DNA from: an uncultured Clostridium sp. | GTDB lineage: Bacteria > Bacillota > Clostridia > TANB77 > CAG-508 | Direction: 5' to 3' | DNA: 64,000 nt | Assembly: GCA_947575605.1 (NCBI GenBank) | Contig: CANPNZ010000001.1 | Coordinates: forward strand, 1-64,000 | Part shown: positions 51,230 to 62,055 of the stretch, in pieces | Numbering within the stretch: the first letter of the stretch is position 1 | Layout of the letters: the number at the start of each line of letters is the position of its first letter | Notes under the pieces: model-generated | The model's input: only the letters and a program-made list of their open reading frames with translations | What the model was told of the DNA's origin: nothing | Databases searched by the model: none | Program-made: the position numbers and the translations under genes

Positions 51230-52777
51230 ATGAAAGCATTAATCAGTGTATCAGACAAAACAGGAATCGTAGAATTTGCGAAGAGATTAGAAAAACAGGG
51301 AGTGGAAATTGTATCGACAGGAGGAACCTATCAAAAATTAAAAGAAGAGGGAGTCAAAGTAATGGAAATATCAGAACTAACTGGTTTTCCAGAATGTTTA
51401 GATGGAAGAGTAAAAACACTTCATCCAATTGTACATGCAGGTATTCTTGCTAGAAGAGATAAAGAAGAACATACAAAACAATTAGAAGAATTAAAAATAG
51501 ATACCATAGATTTTGTTGTTGTGAATTTATATCCATTCAAACAAACTATTTTAAAAGAGGGAGTAAGTTTACAAGAATGTGTAGAAAATATAGATATTGG
51601 TGGTCCTACCATGCTTCGTAGTGCAGCCAAAAACTATCAAGATGTAACAGTTATTACGAACCCAGAAGATTATGAAGTTGTATTAAAAGAATTAGAAGAA
51701 AAGGGAGAAGTATCAAAAGATACTAAATTTAGATTAATGCAAGCAGTATTTGAACATACAGCCAATTATGATGCTATGATAGCTAATTACATGAAAGAAC
51801 AAAGAAAAGACGAAAGCTTACCAGAAAAATTAACATTAACCTATGAAAAGGTACAAGAAATGCGTTATGGAGAAAATCCACATCAAAAAGCAGCACTATA
51901 CAAAGAAATTGGAAAATGTGAAGGCTCTTTGACAACAGCTAAGCAGTTAAATGGAAAAGAATTATCTTTTAATAATATCAATGATACCAATGGTGCATTA
52001 GAACTATTAAAGGAATTTGAAGAACCAACGGTTGTGGCTTGTAAACATGGAAACCCATGTGGTGTAGGAAGTAGTAGTGATATTTATGAAGCTTGGCAAA
52101 AAGCTTTTAACGCCGATAAAACTTCTATATTTGGTGGAATTGTGGTAGTCAATGAAGAAGTAAATGTAAAAATGGCAGAAGAAATGAAAGAAATATTCTT
52201 GGAAGTAATTGTAGCACCTTCTTTTGAGCCAGAAGCATTAGAGATTTTGAAGAAAAAGAAAAATGTAAGAGTATTAGAACTTCCAGCCATTCGTACAAAA
52301 CAAAAAGAGAGTGCCTATGATATTAAAAAAATTAATGGAGGAGCAATTGTTCAAACAATTGATGCGAAATTGTTAGACGAATATGAAGTAGTAACAGAAA
52401 CTAAACCAACGCCAGAACAAATGGAAGATTTATTATTTACTTGGAAGATTGTAAAATATGTTAAATCTAATGGAATTGCTATTGGTAAGGGAAAACAGTC
52501 TATTGGCATTGGACCAGGTCAAGTGAATCGAATTTGGGCTACGAAACAAGCAATTGAACATGGAGAGGAATTGATAGAAAAAGGAATTACCCAAAATGCT
52601 GTTTTAGCTTCTGATGCTTTCTTCCCCTTTTCGGATTGTGTAGAAGAAGCTCATAAGGCAGGAATTAAAGCAATTATCCAACCAGGTGGTTCCATTAAAG
52701 ATCAAGCTTCTATTGATAAGTGTAATGAGTATGGTATTGCTATGGTATTTACTAAAATGAGACATTTTAGACATTAA
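51230..52777 (+). CDS. purH: Bifunctional AICAR transformylase / IMP cyclohydrolase
   Basis: [48 protein letters not shown]. Confidence 0.96.
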   Translation: MKALISVSDKTGIVEFAKRLEKQGVEIVSTGGTYQKLKEEGVKVMEISELTGFPECLDGRVKTLHPIVHAGILARRDKEEHTKQLEELKIDTIDFVVVNLYPFKQTILKEGVSLQECVENIDIGGPTMLRSAAKNYQDVTVITNPEDYEVVLKELEEKGEVSKDTKFRLMQAVFEHTANYDAMIANYMKEQRKDESLPEKLTLTYEKVQEMRYGENPHQKAALYKEIGKCEGSLTTAKQLNGKELSFNNINDTNGALELLKEFEEPTVVACKHGNPCGVGSSSDIYEAWQKAFNADKTSIFGGIVVVNEEVNVKMAEEMKEIFLEVIVAPSFEPEALEILKKKKNVRVLELPAIRTKQKESAYDIKKINGGAIVQTIDAKLLDEYEVVTETKPTPEQMEDLLFTWKIVKYVKSNGIAIGKGKQSIGIGPGQVNRIWATKQAIEHGEELIEKGITQNAVLASDAFFPFSDCVEEAHKAGIKAIIQPGGSIKDQASIDKCNEYGIAMVFTKMRHFRH

Positions 52778-52878
52778 TAGGAAGCCTAAAAACAGGAAAA
52801 AAATGACATTATGTAAATATTATTATATAATTAAAATAACCAGAAAAATCTGAAAACAAAAGAAAGTAGAGGTAAAAT

Positions 52879-53340
52879 ATGGCAAAGGCAAAGGAAAAGG
52901 TAATGACATTGGAAGAACTTCAGAGGGAAATCATGATTTTAAAAGAAGAAGTTTAGAAACTGAAGTTAGAGAAACAATCTGAACCACAGACATTAGAAAT
53001 GAGAATTACAAAGTTGTTGCATGAAATCGGTATTCCTGCACATATTAAGGGGTATAACTATATTCGGGAAGCCATTATAATATGCGTTAATAATCCTGAA
53101 ATACTAAACTATATTACCAAAGGACTTTATCTGGATATAGCCGAAAAATATAAAACCACTGAAACTAAAGTGGAAAAGGGAATACGACATGCAATAGAGC
53201 GAGTGTGTCTACAAGGAAATCAAGAATTAATTAACGAGCTTTTTGCATATACGATTTCAGCATCGAAAGGAAGGCCAACAAATTCGGAATTTATCGCACT
53301 TATTGCCGATAAATTTAGATTAGAGAATAACATTTGTTAG
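52879..53340 (+). pseudogene. Spo0A C-terminal (DNA-binding) domain paralogue interrupted by TAG (52954) and carrying an in-frame CGG (53065)
   Basis: [108 protein letters not shown]. Confidence 0.65.
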
Positions 53341-53363
53341 GAGGGTAACATTTGTTAGGGGAG

Positions 53364-53394
53364 GCATCGCCAGTTATAGGCGGTGCTTTTTCCG
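53364..53394 (+). terminator. Rho-independent terminator
   Basis: ggcatcgccagttataggcggtgctttttcc. Confidence 0.8.
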
Positions 53395-53452
53395 TAATAA
53401 AATTCACCAACTGACAAAATTTGACATAGAATATAATAGCCAAAAGTCAGAG

Positions 53453-54311
53453 GTGAAAAAAATGAGTAAAATAAAAAAAGGAGATATTGTTGCCAGAAAA
53501 TCATATGGAAAAGACATTATATTCGTGGTAAAAAATATCATCCAGACCAAGAAAGAAAAAATAGCCATTTTGAAAGGAATGGTAGATAGAATTGAAGCAG
53601 ACAGCTATATAGACGATTTAGAAATCGTAGACAAACAAATGGTAAATGAAAAATTGGAAACATTACATCATAAAATGAATCATAAAATCATACAAACAAA
53701 AGAAAATAGAGGAGAAAGTGAATACAAAATAGGAATACTAACTCCGAGTTATCGAAATAAAGAGAAAATAATAACAGGGAAAATATTACATTTAGATGGG
53801 GACAAAAAATACAGTCAAAAATCATATTACTATTATAAAAAATTAGGATTAAATGCTGTTGTTAGGAATATACCAGAATATCGACAACCAAGAGTAGTAT
53901 ATTCTTTATTAAAAGCCTACCACCCAGACATTCTTGTCATAACAGGACATGATGGAATGATAAAAAGAGGGACCGATTATCACAATATATACAATTACAG
54001 GAATTCTAAATATTTTATTCAAACGGTAAAAGAAGCAAGAAGATACGACCAAGAAAGAGATACTCATTTAGTGATTTTTGCACGGTGCTTGTCAAAGTTA
54101 TTTTGAAGCAATCATTTCAGCTGGAGCAAATTTTGCCTCATCACCAGCAAGAATTCTAATTGATTTTTTAGATCCATTAGTGATAGCAGAAAAAGTAGCA
54201 TTTACAGAAAAGTGTAAATACATTACCATAGATGACATTGCAAAAGAATTACGAGATGGAAAAAATGGAGTAAGTGGAATTGGAGCAAATGGCAAAATGA
54301 TTTTGGAGTAA
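53453..54311 (+). CDS. yabG: Sporulation protease YabG, requiring one +1 frameshift (CGG at 54083)
   Basis: KKGDIVARKSYGKDIIFVV...LKAYHPDILVITGHDGMIKRG...DTHLVIFA|GACQSYFEAIISAGANFASSPARILIDFLDPLVIAEKVAFT after skipping C 54083. Confidence 0.95.
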
Positions 54312-54512
54312 TATTAGACTTAATTTATAATTAAAAATAACCCAACTTAATACAATTGTAACATAAATGTAATACAACCGTAAAACAAGAAGCAAAAACC
54401 GTACTATACATTGAAATAAAAGGGATACAAAGAATTGACACGCCTTCTTATTTTTTGACATTTTATGCGAAAAATGCTATAATCAAGCCATCTTAAGGGA
54501 GAAGGTGATGAT

Positions 54513-54809
54513 ATGATTTGTCGTACAGATATAACAAATCTGAAAACAGACATCATAGAAAAAGTAGGTCAAAAGATAATTGTAAAAGGATCTTTAGGAA
54601 GAAGTAAAGCCTTTGAAAAAGAAGCCACCATAGAAAAAGCATATCCTAATATTTTTGTTGTAAAATATGAGGAAAATGATAGAAATGTAACTTATAGTTA
54701 TACAGATGTTTTAACAAGAACGGTTGAAGTTGAGGTTTTCGATGGAGATACCTATTCCCCATTAATACCACCAGCCATAGAAACAAAAAGGAAAAAGACA
54801 TCATTATAA
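54513..54809 (+). CDS. veg: Veg family protein
   Basis: IEKVGQKIIVKGSLGRSKAFEKEATIEKAYPNIFVVKYEE...SYTDVLTRTVEV; located after yabG as in Bacillus/Clostridia. Confidence 0.9.
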   Translation: MICRTDITNLKTDIIEKVGQKIIVKGSLGRSKAFEKEATIEKAYPNIFVVKYEENDRNVTYSYTDVLTRTVEVEVFDGDTYSPLIPPAIETKRKKTSL

Positions 54810-54828
54810 TAAAAAAGTAAATTAGAAA

Positions 54829-54860
54829 AAGCCCTTGCTAACTTTAGCAAGGGTCTTTTC
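54829..54860. terminator. Rho-independent terminator
   Basis: gcccttgctaactttagcaagggtctttt. Confidence 0.8.
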
Positions 54861-54894
54861 ATAAAAAACAAAGGAAATTTAGTCAATAGAAGGG

Positions 54895-55548
54895 TTACTT
54901 ACAAAAGGATCCTGTCAAATTTCCCTTTTTGTACCGGGATATGGTGCATTCTGAAAAAGGCGAAAATACCTTAGAAATCTGGTTATAAATAGTTTCAAGT
55001 TTTTTATTAAGATTAACTTGAAACAAATAACTTTCTAATAGGTCAAACTTTTCTCTTGCGTCTTGGCCATGTTGGCGCTTTATTTCAAAAGTAAGGATGG
55101 TTGTTGCTTCTTCAACCTTACAGTTTAAAGTATGCCAGCAAAAGTTACTGTTTACAATTCTATCCGATTTTCTCACTGTTTGCTTATCCAAGATTGCTCT
55201 CGGAACACTAAACTTGGGATCCCGAGAGGATGAACGAATAGTTGTATAGTAAGTTTGTTTAATATTGTCCTTTTCTACTTTAATTATAGTTGCGGAGTCC
55301 AAAAAATCCCCATCTTCTAGTTCAATATCAGCCTTTATTGTGCCAGAACAATGAAATTTGTCATTGTTAATTTGCGTCAAGAGAATTGGCAAGGGTATAT
55401 TAACTAATTCTATAAACCTGCTAAAATCTTCTATTTGCCAATTAGAGCTTTTACACCAACGATCAATCCTATCAAGTACTTTATTGTATACAAATGTTGT
55501 TTCATCTGTTATTTCTATAAAGATACCCCGTGCTACTTCTTTTTCCAT
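54895..55548 (-). CDS. Hypothetical protein with two in-frame CGG codons (55224-55222, 54936-54934)
   Basis: 217-aa ORF, no recognised family, codon usage unlike neighbours; ggaggat RBS. Confidence 0.55.
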   Translation of the reverse strand: MEKEVARGIFIEITDETTFVYNKVLDRIDRWCKSSNWQIEDFSRFIELVNIPLPILLTQINNDKFHCSGTIKADIELEDGDFLDSATIIKVEKDNIKQTYYTTIRSSSRDPKFSVPRAILDKQTVRKSDRIVNSNFCWHTLNCKVEEATTILTFEIKRQHGQDAREKFDLLESYLFQVNLNKKLETIYNQISKVFSPFSECTISRYKKGNLTGSFCK

Positions 55549-55862
55549 ATAACATCCTCCATAATAATTATTAATACAGATTGTTAGTTACATTAATAAT
55601 TTTATTATAAAAAATAGAACTAAATAAATTATAAAACAATTATATTATTTTTTGAAATACATATTTGTAATTCTGAAATAACTTACAGTTATATTAATAT
55701 TGTGAATTAAATTTTTTTTATATTTTGAATGACAGCTGTAAAATATTAATATGTTATTTATTTCTGTTATAGTTCTTTATAATAAATAAAAGATAAAATC
55801 TTGTCATAAATATAAAAAAACTCTAATATACATGTATAAAGAAAAATGAAGGAGGTAAACCA

Positions 55863-57410
55863 ATGGTTTTAGAAACAGTAAACGAAAATTTATGTGTAAA
55901 TAAATTAATAGCTGCTAAAAAAGACATCATAATGGTAGAAGGGGACATGATCGTACCAGATTCCAAACCAGACATTTTAAACACAATTTGTACAAGTGGT
56001 GTTGTATGTATTTATAAAAAAGAAGTATTAGATGAAAAAGTAAGAATAGATGGAAACATCAATACATACATTATGTATTTAGCAGATGACACACAAGACA
56101 AAGTAAGAGGAATCAATACTAGTTTAGACTTTTCAGAATCGATAGCAGTTCCAAATTCGAAAGAAGGAATGGAATCGGTTATGCAAGCAACCTTAAAATC
56201 CATTGAATGTAAAGTAATTAATGGAAGAAAAGTAGGGATTAAGGCAACTTTAGAAGTTGACATTAAAATCTATGCCAAAGAAGAAGTAGAAATCGTAAAT
56301 AACATTCAAAATGCAGAAGGAATTCAAATGTTAAAAGAAGATTTACGAGTTAATTCATTAGTAGGAATGGGAGAAAATAAAATTTATACAAAAGATAATA
56401 TAAGTATTGATAATATTGACAATTTAGCAGAAATCTTAAAAACAGATATAGCCATTGTTGATAAAGATGTAAAGGTGAGTTACAATAAAATATTAGCAAA
56501 AGCAGAAGCAAGAGCCAAAATCATGTATTTAACAGAGGACAATAGAGTTAATTCCATTGATACTAAAATACCAATTGTAGGATTTATTGACATACCAAAT
56601 GTTACAGAAGAAAATATATGTGATTTGGATTATGAAATTAAGAATATGATTATCAAGCCAAATGCACCAGAAGAACATTCTATCTATGTAGAATTTGAAA
56701 TAGGGGTAGTAGCTATTGTTTATGAAGAAAAACAAATTAATTTGATACAAGATTTATATAGTCCTTGTGAAAATTTAGAATTCAATAAGAAGAAAATAAC
56801 AACCATAACGAATAAACAAAACCGTAAAGAGATAAAACAAATAAGAGAGAAAGTAGAAATAGAAGGAATCGAAAATAAAAATATTATTGATGTAGATGTA
56901 TGTCCTGTGATTGAAAAACAAGAAAATAGTAGCAGTCGAATTCTTTATACGGGTAATTTAGAAATTAATTTTGTGTTATCTAACCAAGATTTACAAATGG
57001 AAGTAAGAAATGCTAAAATTCCATTTGAGTATACAATAGATGGTGTAGAAGATGCCGAAAATGTAAATAGTAGACTAGAAATGGAAGTAGCGAATCAAGA
57101 CTTTATTGTTCAAGATGGGGGAGTTATCAGTAGTAATGTTGATTTAGTGATGAATAACGATATGTATAGAAGTACGAATATGAACATCATGAATGAAATT
57201 CAAACCAATGGAGAAAGAGAAGCAGAAGATTATAGCCTAATTTTATATATCGTAAAAAAGGGAGATACCTTATGGAAAATTGCCAAAAAATATGGTAGTA
57301 CCATAGATGATATTGTAAGAACCAATGGAATAGAAGATCCCAATAGAATTAATATAGGTCAAAAATTATTCATACCTCGCTATGTTAAAACAGGAATAGC
57401 ATATGCATAA
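55863..57410 (+). CDS. SPOCS (DUF3794)-LysM protein (spore coat/cortex-type)
   Basis: DUF3794 repeats (VEGDMIVPDSKPDILNTICTSGVVCIYKKEVLDEKVRIDGNINTYIMYLADD), C-terminal LysM YIVKKGDTLWKIAKKYGSTIDDIVRTNGIEDPNRINIGQKLFIP. Confidence 0.92.
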   Translation: MVLETVNENLCVNKLIAAKKDIIMVEGDMIVPDSKPDILNTICTSGVVCIYKKEVLDEKVRIDGNINTYIMYLADDTQDKVRGINTSLDFSESIAVPNSKEGMESVMQATLKSIECKVINGRKVGIKATLEVDIKIYAKEEVEIVNNIQNAEGIQMLKEDLRVNSLVGMGENKIYTKDNISIDNIDNLAEILKTDIAIVDKDVKVSYNKILAKAEARAKIMYLTEDNRVNSIDTKIPIVGFIDIPNVTEENICDLDYEIKNMIIKPNAPEEHSIYVEFEIGVVAIVYEEKQINLIQDLYSPCENLEFNKKKITTITNKQNRKEIKQIREKVEIEGIENKNIIDVDVCPVIEKQENSSSRILYTGNLEINFVLSNQDLQMEVRNAKIPFEYTIDGVEDAENVNSRLEMEVANQDFIVQDGGVISSNVDLVMNNDMYRSTNMNIMNEIQTNGEREAEDYSLILYIVKKGDTLWKIAKKYGSTIDDIVRTNGIEDPNRINIGQKLFIPRYVKTGIAYA

Positions 57411-58123
57411 GATTTATTCCAGACCACGAATTCGACTTCCTAAAATTATGATACAATCTAAAAATAGAATGAGAAGTGAAAAAGGGAAAAAAATGACTAC
57501 CATGTTAGTCATTTTAATCATAGCTTTTTCTACGGTAAAACTCATATTGGATACTGTATTACCCATTTTTGATACCTTATGTGAAAATAGAGCAAAATCA
57601 ATAGCAACAATGGTTTCCAATGAACAAGCTACCAATGTTATGCGAGAACATAGCTATGATGAATTATTTGCGATTGAAAAAGATAATCAAGGAAATATCA
57701 CCATGATAAAATCAAATGTTATTCCCATAAATGAGATTATTTCTGATGTAGCCAATAAAATACAAGAAGAAGTAGATAATAGGGGAAGAGAAAATATAGA
57801 AATTGCACTTCGGAAGTTTTACAGGTTTTAAAATGTTAGCAGGAAGAGGACCAGGTATAAAAATTACCATATCATCTGTTGGTGATGTAGAAACGGATTT
57901 AAGAAGTGAATTCACGTCACAGGGAATCAATCAAACTTTGCATAGAGTGTATTTACAGGTAAAATGTCAAGTGAATATTCTGACACCTTTTGATAACATG
58001 TCACGTGAAATTACCAATCAAGTTTTATTGATGGAAAATGTAATTGTTGGTAATATTCCTAATACGTATTATAATTTGGAAGGAATGAAGGATAGTAGTG
58101 ATGCTTTAGAAGTAATAGAGTAA
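57403..58123 (+). CDS. yunB: Sporulation protein YunB, requiring one +1 frameshift (CGG at 57811)
   Basis: N-terminal TM; ENIEIAL|GSFTGFKMLAGRGPGIKITISSVGDVETDLRSEFTSQGINQTLHRVYLQVKCQVNILTPF after skipping C 57811. Confidence 0.93.
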
Positions 58124-58160
58124 GAGGCTTAGAGAAATCTAAGTCTTTTAAAATGTTAGG

Positions 58161-58357
58161 AAATTTAAGCTTCGGTTTTTTACAATGAGGGCTTATACTA
58201 TATAATTTTTGAAACACTGCGTAAGCGACCAAACGAGCTATGCGAGTGCGATTGGAGCAACCAACAAATAAAACTTTCATTTTGTAGGTTGCGACACACA
58301 AAGTGTGAAAAAATTATATAGTATAAGCCCTCATTGCAAAAAACTGAAACTTAAATT
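58161..58357. repeat. Intergenic hairpin element, family B copy 2
   Basis: About 50-bp arms (aatttaagcttcggttttttacaatgagggcttatactatataatttttg / aaaaattatatagtataagccctcattgcaaaaaactgaaacttaaatt) around core actgcgtaagcgaccaaacgagctatgcgagtgcgattggagcaacc. Confidence 0.8.
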
Positions 58358-58434
58358 ATAAAAGAGTTTGAATTATGAAGAAATTATGTTAAAATAAAAG
58401 AGAATACAAAAGGAAATAATACGAGGAGGGAATA

Positions 58435-59603
58435 TGAGTTACAAAGGAATAGAAATGACAAGTCAAGAAGATTATATATTAAGTGATACGAGACCATATG
58501 ACCCAGAAATTAATATAGAACAATTAAAAATCATACAAAATAAGTTAGAAAATTATACTTCTGGTAGAAGCCAAGATGGGATAACCCCACAAGAAGCAGA
58601 AATATTTTTAGATTGGATTACTTTTAATGCGAGAAGTTATGCAACAAGAAATATACCAGAATCTCCAATAACAGCAAGTATGACAGGACAGTGTGCTCCA
58701 ACGCAAGAAATTAATTTTAAAGTATTAACCAAAATGGGATTAGATGTGAGAGTATTTAATACAGGAGACTGCATTGGAGAAATACCTCTCAATGAAGAAG
58801 ATTTAAGAAGAGTGCAAAATGGTTGGCGATCTCCAGCAGTAAGACATTCTGTATCCTTCGTAGATATACCAATAATTGATAGGAATGGTAATACTAGATT
58901 GTGTGAAATGTTATTGGATCCTACCTTTAGACAGTTCTGCTTAAAAGAAAATTGTACTTACGACAAGTTTTATGATGAAAATAGATTTAAATATGGTTAT
59001 GTAGCACCTCATCCAGGATATTTTATGATAGCAGATAATTTAAAGCAATTTGGAGTTTCTCAAGAAGTGGCACAAAAAAGTGAACAATTATGCAAACAAT
59101 TAATAGCAAGAGGATATTTCTATCTAAATGAAGAAAATGCTAAATTATATGGAGATGCTTTTGTAAGAGCAAGTAGAAGAATAGAATTTCAGCATCTTCC
59201 GATGGAAATGACAGGTGATAGGTATATTAAGAATTTTGAAAGTATTCCAATGAAAATATTAGATGGAATACAAGAAAGAGATGTTCAATATATGATATTA
59301 CCATCTGAAAGGAAAGAAGAGAAAAAAGGAATATTTTCAAGGATTTTACATTTTTTTAGAAATATTAAAAATAAATTTAATAGTAAAGACGCATTGGCTT
59401 TACCAGAAGGAAGAACAGCTTCAATAGGAAGAATTAAACGCAGTGAAACATTAGAAAAGACAAAATTAGTGGGAGAAGAATTAGAACAATTTACAGCGAT
59501 AGCATTGGAAAAGGCACAAGAGTACCAGGAAAAAGACAGTTATGAAAGTATAAATTATAACCCAAATACCTTTATTAGTAATGAAACTTATGGGGAACGT
59601 TAG
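58435..59603 (+). CDS. Hypothetical protein with papain/transglutaminase-like Cys-His-Asp motifs
   Basis: MTGQCAPTQEINFKVLTKMGLDVRVFNTGDC ... RHSVSFVDIP ... MLLDPTFRQFC. Confidence 0.55.
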
Positions 59604-59627
59604 AGATCTTGAAAAGATATATTTCAA

Positions 59628-59667
59628 AATAAAAGAAAAACGGTAATCGAAATAGATTACCGTTTTG
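59628..59667. terminator. Bidirectional terminator
   Basis: aaaaacggtaatcgaaatagattaccgtttt. Confidence 0.85.
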
Positions 59668-59693
59668 TATATATGCCACATATAAGACACTTT

Positions 59694-60095
59694 TTATCTC
59701 TTTGAAAATTGTGGAGCTTTTCTAGCTTTTTTAAGACCATATTTCTTTCTTTCTTTCATACGAGAATCTCTTGTTAAGAATCCGTTTGATTTTAAAGCTG
59801 GTCTATATTCTGAATTAGCTTCATTTAAAGCTCTAGCAATACCATGACGAATAGCTCCTGCTTGACCAGTAAATCCGCCACCTTTTACGGTTGCGATAAC
59901 ATCATATTTAGCGGCGGTATTAGTAACTGTTAAAGGTTGTCTTGTGATAACTTTTAAAGTTTCTAATCCAAAAAATTCGTCAATATCTTTTCCATTAATG
60001 GTTATTTTTCCAGTACCTTCTATTAATCGAACTCTAGCAATAGAGCTCTTTCTTCTACCAGTACCATAAAAAACTATATTTTCTTTTTTAGCCAT
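59694..60095 (-). CDS. rpsI: 30S ribosomal protein S9
   Basis: [14 protein letters not shown]...[19 protein letters not shown]...[17 protein letters not shown]. Confidence 0.98.
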   Translation of the reverse strand: MAKKENIVFYGTGRRKSSIARVRLIEGTGKITINGKDIDEFFGLETLKVITRQPLTVTNTAAKYDVIATVKGGGFTGQAGAIRHGIARALNEANSEYRPALKSNGFLTRDSRMKERKKYGLKKARKAPQFSKR

Positions 60096-60096
60096 T

Positions 60097-60534
60097 TTAT
60101 TTTACCTCCCATACTTCTGGTTTTTGTGCTTGATTTTCATGTTCTGCTCCAGCATATACTCTTAATTTTTTTAATTGGCTTCTACCTAAAGAGTTATGAG
60201 GTAACATACCTTTGATAGCTAAAGTCATTGCTTTTTCTGGATTTTTTTCAAGCATTACTTTGGCAGGAACTTCTTTCATTCCTCCAATATAACCGGAATG
60301 ATGTCTATAAATTTTTTGATTTAATTTATTTCCTGTTAAAATAACATCCTTACAATTTAATATAATAACATGATCACCTGTATCAATATTAGGTGTAAAT
60401 GTTGGTTTATGTTTTCCTCTTAATAATTTAGCAGCTTCTGTTGCTACTCTACCAAGTGGTTTGTTTGTTGCATCGATTATATACCATTTGCTTTCAACTT
60501 CGCCACGTTTAGCACTATATGTAGTATTATTCAT
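60097..60534 (-). CDS. rplM: 50S ribosomal protein L13
   Basis: [44 protein letters not shown]. Confidence 0.98.
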   Translation of the reverse strand: MNNTTYSAKRGEVESKWYIIDATNKPLGRVATEAAKLLRGKHKPTFTPNIDTGDHVIILNCKDVILTGNKLNQKIYRHHSGYIGGMKEVPAKVMLEKNPEKAMTLAIKGMLPHNSLGRSQLKKLRVYAGAEHENQAQKPEVWEVK

Positions 60535-60766
60535 GGTAACAATACCCTCCTATTTCTTTTTTGATTTCTGTGTGTCTATAAAGCAAATGTAAAACTACCG
60601 GGGAGAAGTTTTATAATTACTTTATATTAAGCGAAAATATTATATTATAAAAAATTCTATTTGTCAACGAATTTGGTAAAATTTTTAAAACTTGACAAAT
60701 TTTTCTATTAGGGATATAATAATAAGAGGCGTGACATATGAAAAAATTAAGTAAGGAGCAAGAAAA

Positions 60767-62035
60767 ATGAAAAGTAAAATGAATATAAAAAGCATTGTAA
60801 TTATGGCAGCCGTAAGTATTATCAGTTTGTTTTTTATAAACATGAGTTTAGCTGTAAGCACTGGAAAAGTAACTGTGGAAACAGCAAACCTTAGGGAAAC
60901 CGCAGATGAAAATGCAAAAATACTAGAATTACTTTCTAATAATGACCAAGTAGAAGTAATTGAAAAAACAGGAGAATGGTACAAAGTAAAAGCAAAAGGA
61001 ATGACAGGATATATAAGACAAGATTTAATGACGGTTAATGGAGAAGTGGCAAAAGATGATACAGCTACCAAAAATGAAACAGTAGAACCATCAACCACAA
61101 ACAACGAAGTAGAACAAAAAACAGAAACAGAAGAAAAAGAAATAGGATTAGGAAAACAAAAAGTAGTAGAAAATACCAAATTAAAAATTGTACCAGTTAT
61201 CAATGCAACTGATATAATTGAACTAAAAAAAGACCAAGAAGTAAATGTAATAGAAATTATGAATGGGTGGGTCTGTGTAGAATCTGGAACCACGAAAGGA
61301 TGGATTCGAAAAGAAAAATTACAAAAAGAAGAATCAAAAGTAGAGCAACCAGCAGATCAACAAACACAAGAAACAGAAATCAAACAACCAGAAACAACCG
61401 TACAAGAACAAACGGTAATCAAAACTTTATATGTCAATTCAACCAGTATAAATGTAAGAAAAGAAGCTAACACTTCAGCAGAAATTGTAGCAAATTTACC
61501 AGTTAATACATCAGTGGAGGTATTAGCAGAAAATAATGGATGGAGTAAAGTAAGAGTAAATGGAAAAGAAGGCTATATATTATCTTCTTTACTATCTACT
61601 AAAAAACAAGAAACTTCAAGAAGTGCTGCGCCAAGAACAGCTAGTACACAAGAAACAGCAAAAGAAACGCAAACAGTACCAGCATCAGGTAATGGTTCTT
61701 CTGTGGTAGCTTATGCCAAACAATTTATTGGAACAAAATATACGTATGGAGGTTCAACACCTTCTACTGGATTTGATTGTTCTGGATTTACCTCTTATGT
61801 CTATAAAAATTTTGGAGTTAGCTTACCACGTACTTCAGGAGGGCAATCAGGAGCAGGGGTAGCAGTAAGTAGAGATAACTTAGTAGCAGGCGATCTAGTC
61901 ATTTATAGTGGACACGTAGCAATATATGTAGGTGGCGGTCAAGTAATTCACGCACCACGACCAGGAAAATCTGTATGTATTGTACCATTAAATCAGGCAG
62001 CAAGTAACTATATAGGAGCAAGAAGAGTTTTATAA
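60767..62035 (+). CDS. SH3-domain NlpC/P60 cell-wall hydrolase
   Basis: Three SH3b repeats; GTKYTYGGSTPSTGFDCSGFTSYVYKNFGVSLPRTSGGQ, GHVAIYVGGGQVIHAP. Confidence 0.94.
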   Translation: MKSKMNIKSIVIMAAVSIISLFFINMSLAVSTGKVTVETANLRETADENAKILELLSNNDQVEVIEKTGEWYKVKAKGMTGYIRQDLMTVNGEVAKDDTATKNETVEPSTTNNEVEQKTETEEKEIGLGKQKVVENTKLKIVPVINATDIIELKKDQEVNVIEIMNGWVCVESGTTKGWIRKEKLQKEESKVEQPADQQTQETEIKQPETTVQEQTVIKTLYVNSTSINVRKEANTSAEIVANLPVNTSVEVLAENNGWSKVRVNGKEGYILSSLLSTKKQETSRSAAPRTASTQETAKETQTVPASGNGSSVVAYAKQFIGTKYTYGGSTPSTGFDCSGFTSYVYKNFGVSLPRTSGGQSGAGVAVSRDNLVAGDLVIYSGHVAIYVGGGQVIHAPRPGKSVCIVPLNQAASNYIGARRVL

Positions 62036-62055
62036 TAGCAATTAAAAGGAGGCTT

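Noticed and set aside
51211-51453. 80-aa ORF overlapping the purH start
   Set aside because: Out-of-frame overlap with conserved purH; composition atypical.
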